From positions 186,001 to 250,000 of the forward strand of contig PGZV01000003.1 of the NCBI GenBank assembly GCA_002841495.1: DNA of 64,000 nt. Reading direction: 5' to 3'. The stretch's first letter is position 1. Each line of letters begins with the position of its first letter. The DNA is from Firmicutes bacterium HGW-Firmicutes-2. Lineage in GTDB: Bacteria; Bacillota; Clostridia; Lachnospirales; Vallitaleaceae. Made by a program: the position numbers and the translations under genes. The notes under the pieces were generated by a model that saw only the letters and a program-made list of their open reading frames with translations, had not been told where the DNA came from and did not search any database. Positions 35,767-45,282 of this stretch are shown here, piece by piece.

Positions 35767-37215
35767 CTAAACAGGGACATATGTTCCAAGTAGTTCTGCA
35801 GACATAGGGTTATTTTTCTTTAAATATGCTTGCATCGCCTCAACTGCATGAATGTTCATTTCACTTCTTTCACGCCCGTATTTTTTTGAGACGCCTTGCT
35901 CGGTTACAAATGCCGCATGGTAGGTGCGATTGAGCTCCAAAGGTTCGTTACCAATAAACACTTCTTGAATACGTTGTCCGACCGGATTTTCAATTTTCAA
36001 ATAGACGGTTAGTCCAAGGCCTCGTTTGATATATCCACCCATCTGTTCATATGGATCAGAAGCAAATGTCCGTTCCAGATTTTCTTCCAGCATTCGAATC
36101 AATTCTTTGCCGGTGAGTTCAACTCTACCAATAGGTGGGTCCATTGGAATCATATTATAAAGATCGTTTAATGTAACCGGTCCGGGGATAACTGGGGCGC
36201 CGTATCTCCAACCGTTTGAAAATGCCAGCTCGGCACCTGAGGCGTCCAGTATGGATTGTAATAGAAAATTATCCATCGTTGATTCCAACATTGTGTAACG
36301 GTTCAACGCTGTCGCTGTCTCCCCAACAATCGTATCCAGCTTATTCTTAAATGGTGCGCGTACACGTTCGATGATCTCTATCATCGCCGGATCAGGAATG
36401 ATGCTTGATTCAATTTCAATTAATTGATGTTCATAGCTTGTGATTTTTCCATTGGTTATCTCCAGATCGATTCTACCAAGAAAAGAACCATGACAACCGG
36501 ATTGCATGATTAGCGTATCGCCCTGATTTATAGGTTGTACTATTCGGTTGTGTGTATGACCACTCAGACAAAGGTCTACACCTTGCACTTGTGACATAAG
36601 CTTCATATCTTGTGGAAAGCCTAGATGGGAAATGAGAATAATGAGATCCACATGTTCTTCTGTACGTAGTTGCTTAATGACGCTAGGCAGTTCATCTTTG
36701 CCTAGGGTAAAACGAACCCCCTCACTAAAGGAAGGTGGCATGGTCTTGTCAACAATATTGGAAGCAATTCCAATCAGTCCCACCTTCAAATCGCCGATCT
36801 CCTTTACTATATAGGGCGGAAAAATAAGATCATTTGTTTTTTTATCGAAAACATTAATAGCAAGTACCGGGAAATTCAGTTCGGATGCACGTTTTTTATA
36901 TTCCGATGGGCCATAGGCGAATTCCCAGTGAGACGACATGGCATCAATGCCCAGAGCATTTACGACAGGCACCATTACGCCTCCCTGCGTCTTGACAGCA
37001 GGATAAGTGCCGTTAAGTGTATCCCCATTGTCGCATAGCAATACATGGTCGCCTTTTTCTTCGCGTATTTCCTTAATGCGTGTTGCGATGCGTGCATATC
37101 CACCTACTTGACGATAAACTGCCTGATCGCCTTGCCAGAACATTTCCTGATGCAAATCAAGATAGGCATGGCTATCATTTATTTGAATGACCGTCAGTGA
37201 CGTTTTATTGTTCAT
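35767..37215 (-). CDS. SoxB-like metallophosphoesterase / 5'-nucleotidase family hydrolase
   Basis: About 482 residues with no signal peptide, so probably cytoplasmic. The N-terminal two-metal domain shows INDSHAYLD, CDNGDTLNG, HWEFAYG, ILISHLG and SGHTHNR. The C-terminal substrate domain shows AFSNGWRYG and DPYEQMGGYIKRG. In ordinary 5'-nucleotidases the third motif is GNHEFD; the HWEF(T/A)YG form and DPYxQxGG are, from memory, hallmarks of SoxB thiosulfohydrolases. ATG 37215 has AAGGAGG 7 bp upstream. The gene follows two YeeE/YedE sulfur transporters, which favours a sulfur role, yet a nucleotidase or UDP-sugar hydrolase remains possible. Confidence 0.8.
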   Translation of the reverse strand: MNNKTSLTVIQINDSHAYLDLHQEMFWQGDQAVYRQVGGYARIATRIKEIREEKGDHVLLCDNGDTLNGTYPAVKTQGGVMVPVVNALGIDAMSSHWEFAYGPSEYKKRASELNFPVLAINVFDKKTNDLIFPPYIVKEIGDLKVGLIGIASNIVDKTMPPSFSEGVRFTLGKDELPSVIKQLRTEEHVDLIILISHLGFPQDMKLMSQVQGVDLCLSGHTHNRIVQPINQGDTLIMQSGCHGSFLGRIDLEITNGKITSYEHQLIEIESSIIPDPAMIEIIERVRAPFKNKLDTIVGETATALNRYTMLESTMDNFLLQSILDASGAELAFSNGWRYGAPVIPGPVTLNDLYNMIPMDPPIGRVELTGKELIRMLEENLERTFASDPYEQMGGYIKRGLGLTVYLKIENPVGQRIQEVFIGNEPLELNRTYHAAFVTEQGVSKKYGRERSEMNIHAVEAMQAYLKKNNPMSAELLGTYVPV

Positions 37216-37266
37216 TTTAAAACCTCCTTGTTTCATAGTCGTACTAAGTTCTCTTCATATCAACAT

Positions 37267-37812
37267 CTAAAATCCCGCTTTTTCTATGATATACATCACA
37301 AGTACAAGTGCAGCACCTATTGGTAATGTTATCTTGAACGGATTTCCGGATATCTTGTGGAATAAGCTATACTCACTGAACTTGTCTATGGTAAGAACAC
37401 CACTTTCTTTCAATTTTTTATACATCATTGCATAGATTACCGTACCCAGCACGATCCCAACGAACCCACCAGTTATCGCATCTATAGAACCATTACCGAC
37501 TGCACCGGCTATTGTGCCGGGACAATAACCCAATAATCCGAAGCCAATACCAAATAAAAGGCCACCGATAATCGCATTTTTAATAGACCCTTCTTTTGTT
37601 TCTACCGGAACTTTGCCCTTCGGATATAAATAACTCACACCAAGCATAGATACTATAATCGCTGTAAGGATTACTTTTAATACAGTAAAATCTGTAAGTC
37701 TTAGCTGCCCCATCAAGACCTCGTACCTGGTTACACCACCTTTTTGAAGGAAGAAACCAAATAATAGACCAATTACAAGACCTTGTATGAGCTTTTTATT
37801 TTTTTTATACAT
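37267..37812 (-). CDS. YeeE/YedE-family sulfur transporter half (C-terminal type)
   Basis: About 181 residues with four or five TM helices. The family motif is present as GYCPGTIAGAVGNGSIDA, with the conserved cysteine thought to handle thiosulfate or other sulfur species. Full-length YeeE/TsuA transporters contain two such halves; here each half is a gene, and this one follows its partner by 11 bp. I choose ATG 37812, which has AGAGGTGA upstream, over GTG 37821. Together the two halves probably form an inner-membrane importer for a sulfur compound. Confidence 0.88.
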   Translation of the reverse strand: MYKKNKKLIQGLVIGLLFGFFLQKGGVTRYEVLMGQLRLTDFTVLKVILTAIIVSMLGVSYLYPKGKVPVETKEGSIKNAIIGGLLFGIGFGLLGYCPGTIAGAVGNGSIDAITGGFVGIVLGTVIYAMMYKKLKESGVLTIDKFSEYSLFHKISGNPFKITLPIGAALVLVMYIIEKAGF

Positions 37813-37823
37813 ATTACTCACCT

Positions 37824-38336
37824 CTATATTCCATAAATGAGGAAGGCGACGGCTATGCCACCAATAAAAAATGCTATCGACGATACCCAGCTTATAACGG
37901 ACAACAAACTTGTACCACTAATACTGTGACCACTGGTACAACCATTTGCCCACCGTGAACCTATTCCAAGAAATATTCCGCCTGTAACAGCGACAAAAAA
38001 TCTTATAACAACACTGTCAGAAATTTCTCTAGCCCACATGTTCGGAACCGCAGTCAGATTGAAGCTTCCTGAAATCATCGCCGATACAAAGGCACCAAGA
38101 ATGATTCCAACTACTAACATAATTCCCCAATCTAACTTCAACTCGGTCTTTTGGTAATACGTATTATTCTCAACTTTTTCCTTATTAAAGTAACTGTAAA
38201 TGATGCCACCTAGCTTCATATAGCTGGTAGAGGCACCCAAAGCTTTTTTAGAAACCAGTAAGGCACCAATATTTAATAGTCCAATTAAAACACCTATAAT
38301 ATAAGGTGACCATCTATCTAACATTAAAAAATCCAT
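37824..38336 (-). CDS. YeeE/YedE-family sulfur transporter half (N-terminal type)
   Basis: A 170-residue membrane protein with four or five TM helices. The conserved motif is RWANGCTSGHSISGTSLLS, whose cysteine corresponds to one of those on the thiosulfate path in YeeE. SD AAGGGAG precedes the ATG by 8 bp. It follows the SLC13-type permease by 25 bp and precedes the second half by 11 bp, within one operon devoted to sulfur compounds. Confidence 0.9.
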   Translation of the reverse strand: MDFLMLDRWSPYIIGVLIGLLNIGALLVSKKALGASTSYMKLGGIIYSYFNKEKVENNTYYQKTELKLDWGIMLVVGIILGAFVSAMISGSFNLTAVPNMWAREISDSVVIRFFVAVTGGIFLGIGSRWANGCTSGHSISGTSLLSVISWVSSIAFFIGGIAVAFLIYGI

Positions 38337-38361
38337 ATTTCACACTCCCTTGCAAATCTTG

Positions 38362-40149
38362 TCATATATAGAAGAAATAAATGATTAATGATGATACAGT
38401 TAAAAATACAATGCTCATAATACTGCCCGCTTTCATAAAGTCAGAGTTCTTATAATCGCCTGCCCCTACTACATAAGCATTTACCTGATGTGTCGGTAAT
38501 ATAAATGCATTTGAAGCAGCTACACCAACCAACAACGCCAAGCCTCTAGGATCAATACCAAAACTCTCACCCATAATCAAGATGAGAGGTACCAGTAATA
38601 CAGTTGCAGCAACGTTTGACATAAACAATGAAAAAAAGGAAGTAATTAATCCTATTGCAAGTAGTATAAATAGCACATGCCAGGATTCGACCACGTTTAT
38701 AATGGCCTCAGCGACAAGTCTTGCCGCTCCGGTTTGTTCAAAAGCTATCCCTAGGGGTATAAGTCCGGCAAGTAAAAATACCGTCTTCCAATCAATGGCT
38801 TTATAAAGCTCTTCCTTGTAAATAACCTTGGTAAAAAGCATCAATACAGCTGCTGATAGGAAGCTTAGTGGCAAGGGTACACCCAGTAGAATTACAATAA
38901 TCGCTGCGCCCAAAATCAGCATGGCGTGTATTTTTTTATCCGCTCTTGAGATTTCATCCGGTGGCTTAATCTGACTGATGACAACAAAATCTTTTGATTC
39001 CCTAAGACTGGTAAGATCTTCCCATCTTCCAAAAACGATGGCCTTTAGTCCTGACACCAATTCCCAATCCATAAAATCCAATCTCTTGCCATCGTTGTTA
39101 ATATAAATAATCGGTTCAATTTTGTAGTTTTTTCTAAGAGCAATCTCTTCAATCTTTTTTCCTTTTAGATCTGAATCCGGTGGCAATATAATTTCAGCAA
39201 ATCCTGCTTCCTGATCATCTCCAAGTTCTCTAAAAACCATCAAATTTTCCTTAGGCTTCAAATCAAAAGCCTTAAAGAACTTCTCTATATGAATCTCTTC
39301 GCCAAAGATGGCCAATGTCTGCCCTTCCCTTAAAGTTGTTTTTCTCCAAGGTATATAGGTTTTGCTTCCCGAGTCCCAAAGAGCAAGAATATGAATCCCA
39401 AAATCTTTCCATATATCAAGTGCCTCTATGGTCTTTCCGATTAGTTCACCGGTGTTTTTTAGATCCACTTCGTAAATCTTATTCGGTAGATTATAGATAT
39501 CCAGAAGCTCGTCGTTTCTAACTCGGGTTTCTTCATCTCCACCAGGTAATACAATCTTTGAAAAAAAGAAAAAATACACGATCCCTGATATAAGGAGACC
39601 TAGTCCTATGGGTGTTACACTAAACATCCCATAACCATCATAGCCACCATCTGAAAGAAGATCATTTAGAATGATCAAGGGGCCTGACGCAACCATTGTA
39701 AGCGTGCCACCAAGAATTCCAGAAAACGCCATCGGTATAATCAGTCTTTGATGACTGATGCCTGTTTTGTTACCGATTTTCTTGACTGCTGGCAAGAACA
39801 ATGCAACCGCACCTATATTTTGCATAAAGGAAGAAATAATTCCGGTCACCCCCATGATTGTGCCTGTAATCATACGCTCTTTAGTTCCGATTTTTTTCGT
39901 AATGAACTGGGCCAAGTCATCCATGACACCTGTTTTTTCTATGCCATAACCCATAATCATAACACCCATGATGGCTATAACCGCATTGGATGAGAACCCA
40001 GAGAACGCTTGATTGATGGGTATAACTTCAGTCCAAGCCAAAGAAAGCATGATCATAATAGATGCCACATCATTCCTTATTTTTTCTATTGAGAACATCA
40101 CCACAGCTGCAAAAAGTATCACGAATACAATGATCACATCAGAATTCAT
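38362..40149 (-). CDS. SLC13-family permease with two TrkA-C (RCK_C) domains
   Basis: About 595 residues. TM bundles at roughly 1-185 and 400-595 carry SLC13/DASS features (MQNIGAVALFLPAV, SNVAATVLLVPL, LPTHQVNAYVVGAG). Between them, residues 205-385 hold two TrkA-C-like regulatory domains (TLREGQTLAIFG, DLKGKKIEEIALRKNYKI). Such proteins transport sulfate or other di-anions. ATG 40149 is chosen because GGAGGG lies 7 bp upstream; the longer frame starts 15 bp earlier. Its place between the MBL-rhodanese gene and the YeeE/YedE pair favours sulfate, sulfite or taurine-like anions, although the substrate is not shown. Confidence 0.88.
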   Translation of the reverse strand: MNSDVIIVFVILFAAVVMFSIEKIRNDVASIMIMLSLAWTEVIPINQAFSGFSSNAVIAIMGVMIMGYGIEKTGVMDDLAQFITKKIGTKERMITGTIMGVTGIISSFMQNIGAVALFLPAVKKIGNKTGISHQRLIIPMAFSGILGGTLTMVASGPLIILNDLLSDGGYDGYGMFSVTPIGLGLLISGIVYFFFFSKIVLPGGDEETRVRNDELLDIYNLPNKIYEVDLKNTGELIGKTIEALDIWKDFGIHILALWDSGSKTYIPWRKTTLREGQTLAIFGEEIHIEKFFKAFDLKPKENLMVFRELGDDQEAGFAEIILPPDSDLKGKKIEEIALRKNYKIEPIIYINNDGKRLDFMDWELVSGLKAIVFGRWEDLTSLRESKDFVVISQIKPPDEISRADKKIHAMLILGAAIIVILLGVPLPLSFLSAAVLMLFTKVIYKEELYKAIDWKTVFLLAGLIPLGIAFEQTGAARLVAEAIINVVESWHVLFILLAIGLITSFFSLFMSNVAATVLLVPLILIMGESFGIDPRGLALLVGVAASNAFILPTHQVNAYVVGAGDYKNSDFMKAGSIMSIVFLTVSSLIIYFFYI

Positions 40150-40186
40150 AGCTACCCTCCCCATGTTCTATGATAACTGATTGTTT

Positions 40187-41539
40187 TTACACAAAATTCC
40201 TGTACATTTCGGCACCACCCGTTATAACAACCACATCGTACCCTCTTACATTTAGGTATGCTGCAGCCGTCGTCGCTCGGTTACCTGAGCCACAAAGAAT
40301 ATATATTTTTTTCTCTTTATTCAGCTGATCTAGGTTCTGATAGAGACTTTTTAAAGGAATGCTTTCTTTGTTTTTGTCCGGATCTTCTTCCTCAACTTCA
40401 TTGTAATCTCTTATGTCTAAAAGTATAAAGTCGTCGCCCTTAGGCATTTCCTTATATGCTTTTGCAGAGATTGTAGCAAGCTGATCGACCTCGTGGCCAT
40501 TTTCCTGCCACATCTCTATACTATCCGGCAAGTATCCGACGATATTATCAAATCCTGTTCTTCTGCAATACCAGTAAATCTCTTCCATCTCACCCATAAG
40601 ACCGTCTATAATAAACGCCAATTTAACATCCGGAGCATATATGGCTCCTAGGAAAGCGGTTAGATTCCCTTTTGGTAGATAAATGGATCCAGGTATATGC
40701 CCTCCAATAAAGCCTTCTTTTGTTCTGGCATCAATTAGAAGCACATCCTCTTTCATTTTGGCTACTTCATCTACTGTCAGTGCATGAAGCACCACTTCGT
40801 TTCCAACAAAGTCTGCGCCTTCTACGTTAAGAACCTCCATCCGCTTAAAATATCTTGGTATGATTCTCATTTCCCCGAATTTCTTAATAAATGCTTCTTT
40901 TGAGCTTACCTGTAACAGCTTGTTTGTTACCTTCTCATAACCTAAAGTTGAATAAGGCCTATCATCCATAGCAAGACCGCATGCAGATCCCGCACCATGA
41001 GCAGGGCAGAGAAGCACATGATCACCCATTGGCAGTAACTTTTCAAATATACTCTCATATAAAAGTCCCGTCATTTTCTCAAGGTTCTCTTCTCCATAAA
41101 AGTCTGTTCTTCCAAGGTCCCCCATAAATAAGCAGTCTCCGGTGAATACCATATATGCCTTTTCTAAACCTTCTTCGAACACCCCGTAGCTCATATGACC
41201 CAAAGTGTGTCCTGGTGTATGAATGGCTTCTAACGTGATTTTCCCCAAATCAATCCGAAAACCATCCTGAATTTTTTCGCCATAGACATGACCCAGCTCT
41301 TCATGTCCGGATATGTATATGGTTGCCCCTGTTTTTTCTGCCAGTTCAATAGACCCGATAATGAAATCCTCATTTCTGTGTGTCTCAAAAATATACTTGA
41401 TTCTCATTCCGGCTTTTCTAGCTTCATGCATGTATACTTCAACATCCCTCATTGGATCAATCACAGCAATCTCGTTTCCGTCACCGATCATGTATGAATA
41501 ATGTGCAAGTCCTTCTGTTTCAATCTTCTTAAAAAACAT
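40187..41539 (-). CDS. MBL-fold persulfide dioxygenase-like protein with two rhodanese domains
   Basis: About 450 residues. The MBL domain (1-245) shows ETHRNEDF in place of the usual THxHxDH, then HTPGHTLGH, TGDCLFMGDLGR and CPAHGAG. The His/His/Asp ligands that hold the single iron in ETHE1-type persulfide dioxygenases are kept; two second-metal ligands are lost. Rhodanese domain 1 (about 250-345) lacks its cysteine; domain 2 (about 360-450) has the loop CGSGNRA. The enzyme would oxidise or transfer persulfide sulfur. ATG 41539 has AAGGAGG at 5 bp. It heads the sulfur operon. Confidence 0.88.
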   Translation of the reverse strand: MFFKKIETEGLAHYSYMIGDGNEIAVIDPMRDVEVYMHEARKAGMRIKYIFETHRNEDFIIGSIELAEKTGATIYISGHEELGHVYGEKIQDGFRIDLGKITLEAIHTPGHTLGHMSYGVFEEGLEKAYMVFTGDCLFMGDLGRTDFYGEENLEKMTGLLYESIFEKLLPMGDHVLLCPAHGAGSACGLAMDDRPYSTLGYEKVTNKLLQVSSKEAFIKKFGEMRIIPRYFKRMEVLNVEGADFVGNEVVLHALTVDEVAKMKEDVLLIDARTKEGFIGGHIPGSIYLPKGNLTAFLGAIYAPDVKLAFIIDGLMGEMEEIYWYCRRTGFDNIVGYLPDSIEMWQENGHEVDQLATISAKAYKEMPKGDDFILLDIRDYNEVEEEDPDKNKESIPLKSLYQNLDQLNKEKKIYILCGSGNRATTAAAYLNVRGYDVVVITGGAEMYRNFV

Positions 41540-41661
41540 AGTATCCTCCTTAAAATTCCACATTCCCATTTGTATTTGTCTCACTTACTACCTAAATTAA
41601 TTGTGCGCTTGCACATTTTAATGCGCAATAGGGTGATATTGCTATTGATTCACTAAAAAAC

Positions 41662-41701
41662 CACAAAAAACTAGGACCATTTCTAGTCCTAGTCTTTTGT
41701 G
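41662..41701 (-). terminator. Terminator after the RND operon
   Basis: CACAAAAAACTAGGAC (41662-41677) pairs, with a small mismatch, with GTCCTAGTCTTTTGTG (41686-41701). On the minus strand it follows the RND pump gene by about 180 bp and precedes the MBL-rhodanese gene. Nothing else is recognised in 41585-41883. Confidence 0.8.
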
Positions 41702-41883
41702 ATTATAGGGTTATATATCTAGTTCTTTCCCACTTCTTACCCATATTAATAATACGCTTAGGTAGGTTGAATTGCTGATTAGATATTATATGTAATAACA
41801 GCTTTTTGCCACATACGGTTTAATAAAATTTCTAACAAAGTCTATTGGCCAATTGCCCGACTTTTATTTTGATAATTAAAACA

Positions 41884-44800
41884 CTACATTTCATACTCAA
41901 CTTCAAGATAATCTTCTACTGGATTATTCGCCTGTTTTTCTGCAAGCTTTTCTTTTACCTTAATTTTCTTACCTTCAAACAAGGAATACATAGCAGGTAT
42001 AACGCCAAGGGTCAAAATAGTGGCCATACTCAGTCCAGAGATTAAGGCAACGCCCATCGGAGCAAAAAATGGGTCTGAAAGTGTAATCGGTAGAATACCG
42101 CCGGCCGTTGTTATGGTGGTTGCCATAACAGGGATGAATCTGGTAACACCTGTCTCTGTTATGGCTTCATTCATTTCATAGCCTTCGCCACGAAGATAAT
42201 TAATATAATCTAAGAAGACGATGGCATCATTCACTGCAATACCAACCAGTGCAACCACGCCGATAAAAGCAACAAATCCAAAATTATTACCGGTAATTAA
42301 TAATCCCAACATGACCCCAATAATCGAAAGAGGAACGGTAAACAGGATTATAAAAGGCTGGGACAGAGAGTTAAACTGCACGGCTAAAATGATATAAACA
42401 AACAAAGCAGCCATAACCATATTAAGCATCATCTCCCCAAAAGAATCTCCCATAGCTTCCATTTCTCCGCCAAAGCTCATAGATACACCCTCAATAAAAG
42501 GATAATCTATTGTAGCTTCTTGGAATGCAGCGGTGGCCTCAGCAGCGGTCCATTTGTCTTCATCAATATTGGCCGCTACGTGAACAATTCTTTTTCCATC
42601 TTCATGAGAGATGGACTGAACACTTTTTGTTTCAATAATTTCCGCTACCTGTGAAAAAGGTATAGCGACACCACTTCGATTATAAAAGGTTAGCTTTTCA
42701 AGATCATATATTGTCTCAAGTTTCTGCCTGGTTGTTCTAATAACAATATCAATATCATCCTGATTATCTCGATAGGTCGTAGCTACAATACCATTGATCG
42801 AACTTCTTAAGGATGCTGCAATGGACCTTTCATCAAGACCAAGTGTAGCCGCCTTAACCGAATCCACTTTTACTTCAAGCTCAGGAAAGTCTTCTCCAAA
42901 ACTGGTTCGTGGATCCCTGATACCTTCCATAGAAGCTAAAATATTTTTGATATCGGTTGCTGTTGTTTCTAAGTCTTCAAGATTGTCACCCTTTAGCTTC
43001 ACATAGACAGGGCTACCACTTGGAGGACCTGATTCTAATTCTCTAATCTCAATGTCTGCCCCTGGGATTAATCGAACGGCTTGACGAATGGAACCAACGA
43101 TTTGACTGCTTGTTCTTTCTCTTTCCTTCAAGTCTTTTAGATTGATTTCAATGGATGATTGGATTGGATTATCACCAGCGGTGGTATCTAAATCACTAAA
43201 GATGCTCAAACCACCCGTTCCGACATAACTTACGAAAGTATCTATCTCCGGTATGTCTAAGATAATCTCTTCCACTTGCTTTGTTATTGCTTTTGTTTGA
43301 TGTATCGAAGAACCGCTAGGTGTTTTTATAGATATTGAAAACTCCGGCATATCTTCACCACCAAACATCTCAACCGATAAGATCCCGGTAAAGGGCATAC
43401 TCACACATAAGACAAATATCAATCCAACTGAACCAATTAGGATGAGTTTACGGTGTGTCTTGGCGATAATGTGACTTAGTACCCTAGAGTAAATTTTAAT
43501 AACAATATGGTCCGTGTGTGATACCTTAGGTGCAAACTGCTTAATCGCCATGCCTCCACCAAAAAGAAATGCTCCAATATAAGATAATACTGTAAAGGAT
43601 CTAAATAATGGTTGATCAAAATCCGCAAAGGCGAATAAGGATAACAGGATGATGATGGCGACGGAGAGTACTTTAGTGATGAACTCAGAACGCTGACTTT
43701 TTTCCTTCTGACCACCCTTTAATAGGATTGCACAGATAGAAGGTGTAATCGTGATTGCCATGAAAAAAGAGCAACTGAGCGTAATAATGATGGTCATTGG
43801 TATGGACTTTATAAAATCACCAATTATACCTGACGTAAATAACATCGGTAAAAATGCAGCAACCGTTGTCAAGGTAGAAGCCAATATTGCCGGAGCTATT
43901 TGGTTTGTTGCAACTAAAGAAGCAATATCTGCTCTGAGGCCTTTTTTTCTTAATCGATCAATGTTTTCCATGACCACAATGGCATTATCCACTAACATGC
44001 CCACGGCCAAAACGAGAGAGAACATTGTAATTTCATTTAACGTATTACCTGTTAGCTTTAAGAATCCAAAGGATGCGAGTAATGACATTGGTATAACAAA
44101 GGACACAATAAGGGCTTCTCTTAAACCGATAAATAAGAATAGAACAATGACAACAAGGAATAATCCGGAGATTGCATTATTGGTAACGGATCCAAGCTGT
44201 TTGTCTACATAATCTGCTTTATCCGCAATTAACGATAACTCAAACCCTTTAGGGACAAGCTCGCTCTCTTTTTCGTCTAATACTTTCTCAATATCTTCTT
44301 TAATACGTACTTCATCAGAATTATCTTTTCGAAGTACAGCAAGAACTACTGTATTTTTATTCGTTAGCTCATCAATAGTCGTTGCTTTTCCGTTATATTC
44401 ATGAATAAACACTTTTCTATCTTCATAAGTATCTTCTATTGAAGCAACATTCTTTAAGATGATATTACTGCCAGGGTTAGATCTGATAATGACATTTTCA
44501 ATGTCCTCAATCGTTTCAAATTTTCCAGAGGTTCTAAGGCTATATTCTTTACCGTTTAGTTCTACTTTTCCCGCAGGAAAACTCACATTAGAAGCAGCTA
44601 AGGCATTATGGATATCATCAATTGAGATGTTATATATTGTGAGTTTTTGAGGATCTATAGTAATCTGAATTTCTCTATCGATATCACCTGAGATGACAAC
44701 TTCCTTTACGCCATAACTAAGTTCCATCTCTTTCTGAAGTTTTTTAGCCTTTTCCTGTAAGGTAAGGATGTCTTCATTTGTGGTTAAGGCGTAGATGAGT

Positions 44801-45267
44801 ACAGGACTTTGACCGGTTTTCATATCATAGACTTCAGGCGTGTTCGCATCACTTGGCAACTGAGCACTAATTCCTGAAAGCTTTTCTTTAGCTTCACGTA
44901 CCTTTTCATCTACATCTTCACCGGTTTCAAATTCTAAAAATACAATAGAGTTACCTATACCTGAACTTGAGGTTATGGTTTTAACCCCTTCAATTTCATC
45001 CAATCTTTTCTCAATGGGTTCTGTGACGAGTGTTTCGACTTCTTCTGGAGAAGCGCCGATATACATTGTTTGTACATAGGCAAAAGGTATCGTAACCTTA
45101 GGCTGTGCTTCTCGCTGTAAAGACATATAGTTTCCTGTTCCCCATATAACCAGTGCAATAATAATCAATAAGGTTATTCGAAAACGTTTAATAAATATTC
45201 CGGCCCATTTTCCTAGGGGATTCTTTTTTAAGGATAACTCAGGTATTGCTTTTTTATCTATATTCAC
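41884..45267 (-). CDS. RND-family efflux transporter (AcrB/SwrC-like)
   Basis: A 1127-residue inner-membrane pump with the expected 12 TM helices and two large extracytoplasmic loops. Motifs include EAQPKVTIPFAYVQTMYIGA (N-terminus), VGMLVDNAIVVMENIDR in TM4 and GIAVNDAIVFLDYIN in TM10. In AcrB the TM4 pair is Asp-Asp; here the second is Asn, as in several pumps of other subfamilies. The start is GTG 45267, after GGGGG. The adaptor gene ends 15 bp upstream. No outer-membrane factor gene is present, which fits a monoderm. The substrate may be an amphiphilic compound or peptide. Confidence 0.9.
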   Translation of the reverse strand: MNIDKKAIPELSLKKNPLGKWAGIFIKRFRITLLIIIALVIWGTGNYMSLQREAQPKVTIPFAYVQTMYIGASPEEVETLVTEPIEKRLDEIEGVKTITSSSGIGNSIVFLEFETGEDVDEKVREAKEKLSGISAQLPSDANTPEVYDMKTGQSPVLIYALTTNEDILTLQEKAKKLQKEMELSYGVKEVVISGDIDREIQITIDPQKLTIYNISIDDIHNALAASNVSFPAGKVELNGKEYSLRTSGKFETIEDIENVIIRSNPGSNIILKNVASIEDTYEDRKVFIHEYNGKATTIDELTNKNTVVLAVLRKDNSDEVRIKEDIEKVLDEKESELVPKGFELSLIADKADYVDKQLGSVTNNAISGLFLVVIVLFLFIGLREALIVSFVIPMSLLASFGFLKLTGNTLNEITMFSLVLAVGMLVDNAIVVMENIDRLRKKGLRADIASLVATNQIAPAILASTLTTVAAFLPMLFTSGIIGDFIKSIPMTIIITLSCSFFMAITITPSICAILLKGGQKEKSQRSEFITKVLSVAIIILLSLFAFADFDQPLFRSFTVLSYIGAFLFGGGMAIKQFAPKVSHTDHIVIKIYSRVLSHIIAKTHRKLILIGSVGLIFVLCVSMPFTGILSVEMFGGEDMPEFSISIKTPSGSSIHQTKAITKQVEEIILDIPEIDTFVSYVGTGGLSIFSDLDTTAGDNPIQSSIEINLKDLKERERTSSQIVGSIRQAVRLIPGADIEIRELESGPPSGSPVYVKLKGDNLEDLETTATDIKNILASMEGIRDPRTSFGEDFPELEVKVDSVKAATLGLDERSIAASLRSSINGIVATTYRDNQDDIDIVIRTTRQKLETIYDLEKLTFYNRSGVAIPFSQVAEIIETKSVQSISHEDGKRIVHVAANIDEDKWTAAEATAAFQEATIDYPFIEGVSMSFGGEMEAMGDSFGEMMLNMVMAALFVYIILAVQFNSLSQPFIILFTVPLSIIGVMLGLLITGNNFGFVAFIGVVALVGIAVNDAIVFLDYINYLRGEGYEMNEAITETGVTRFIPVMATTITTAGGILPITLSDPFFAPMGVALISGLSMATILTLGVIPAMYSLFEGKKIKVKEKLAEKQANNPVEDYLEVEYEM

Positions 45268-45282
45268 TATTAGTCCCCCTTT

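Noticed and set aside
43751-44212. A 153-codon plus-strand frame within the RND pump gene
   Set aside because: It lies fully opposite a conserved pump sequence, has no SD-supported start and its translation shows no recognisable domain; it is a shadow frame.
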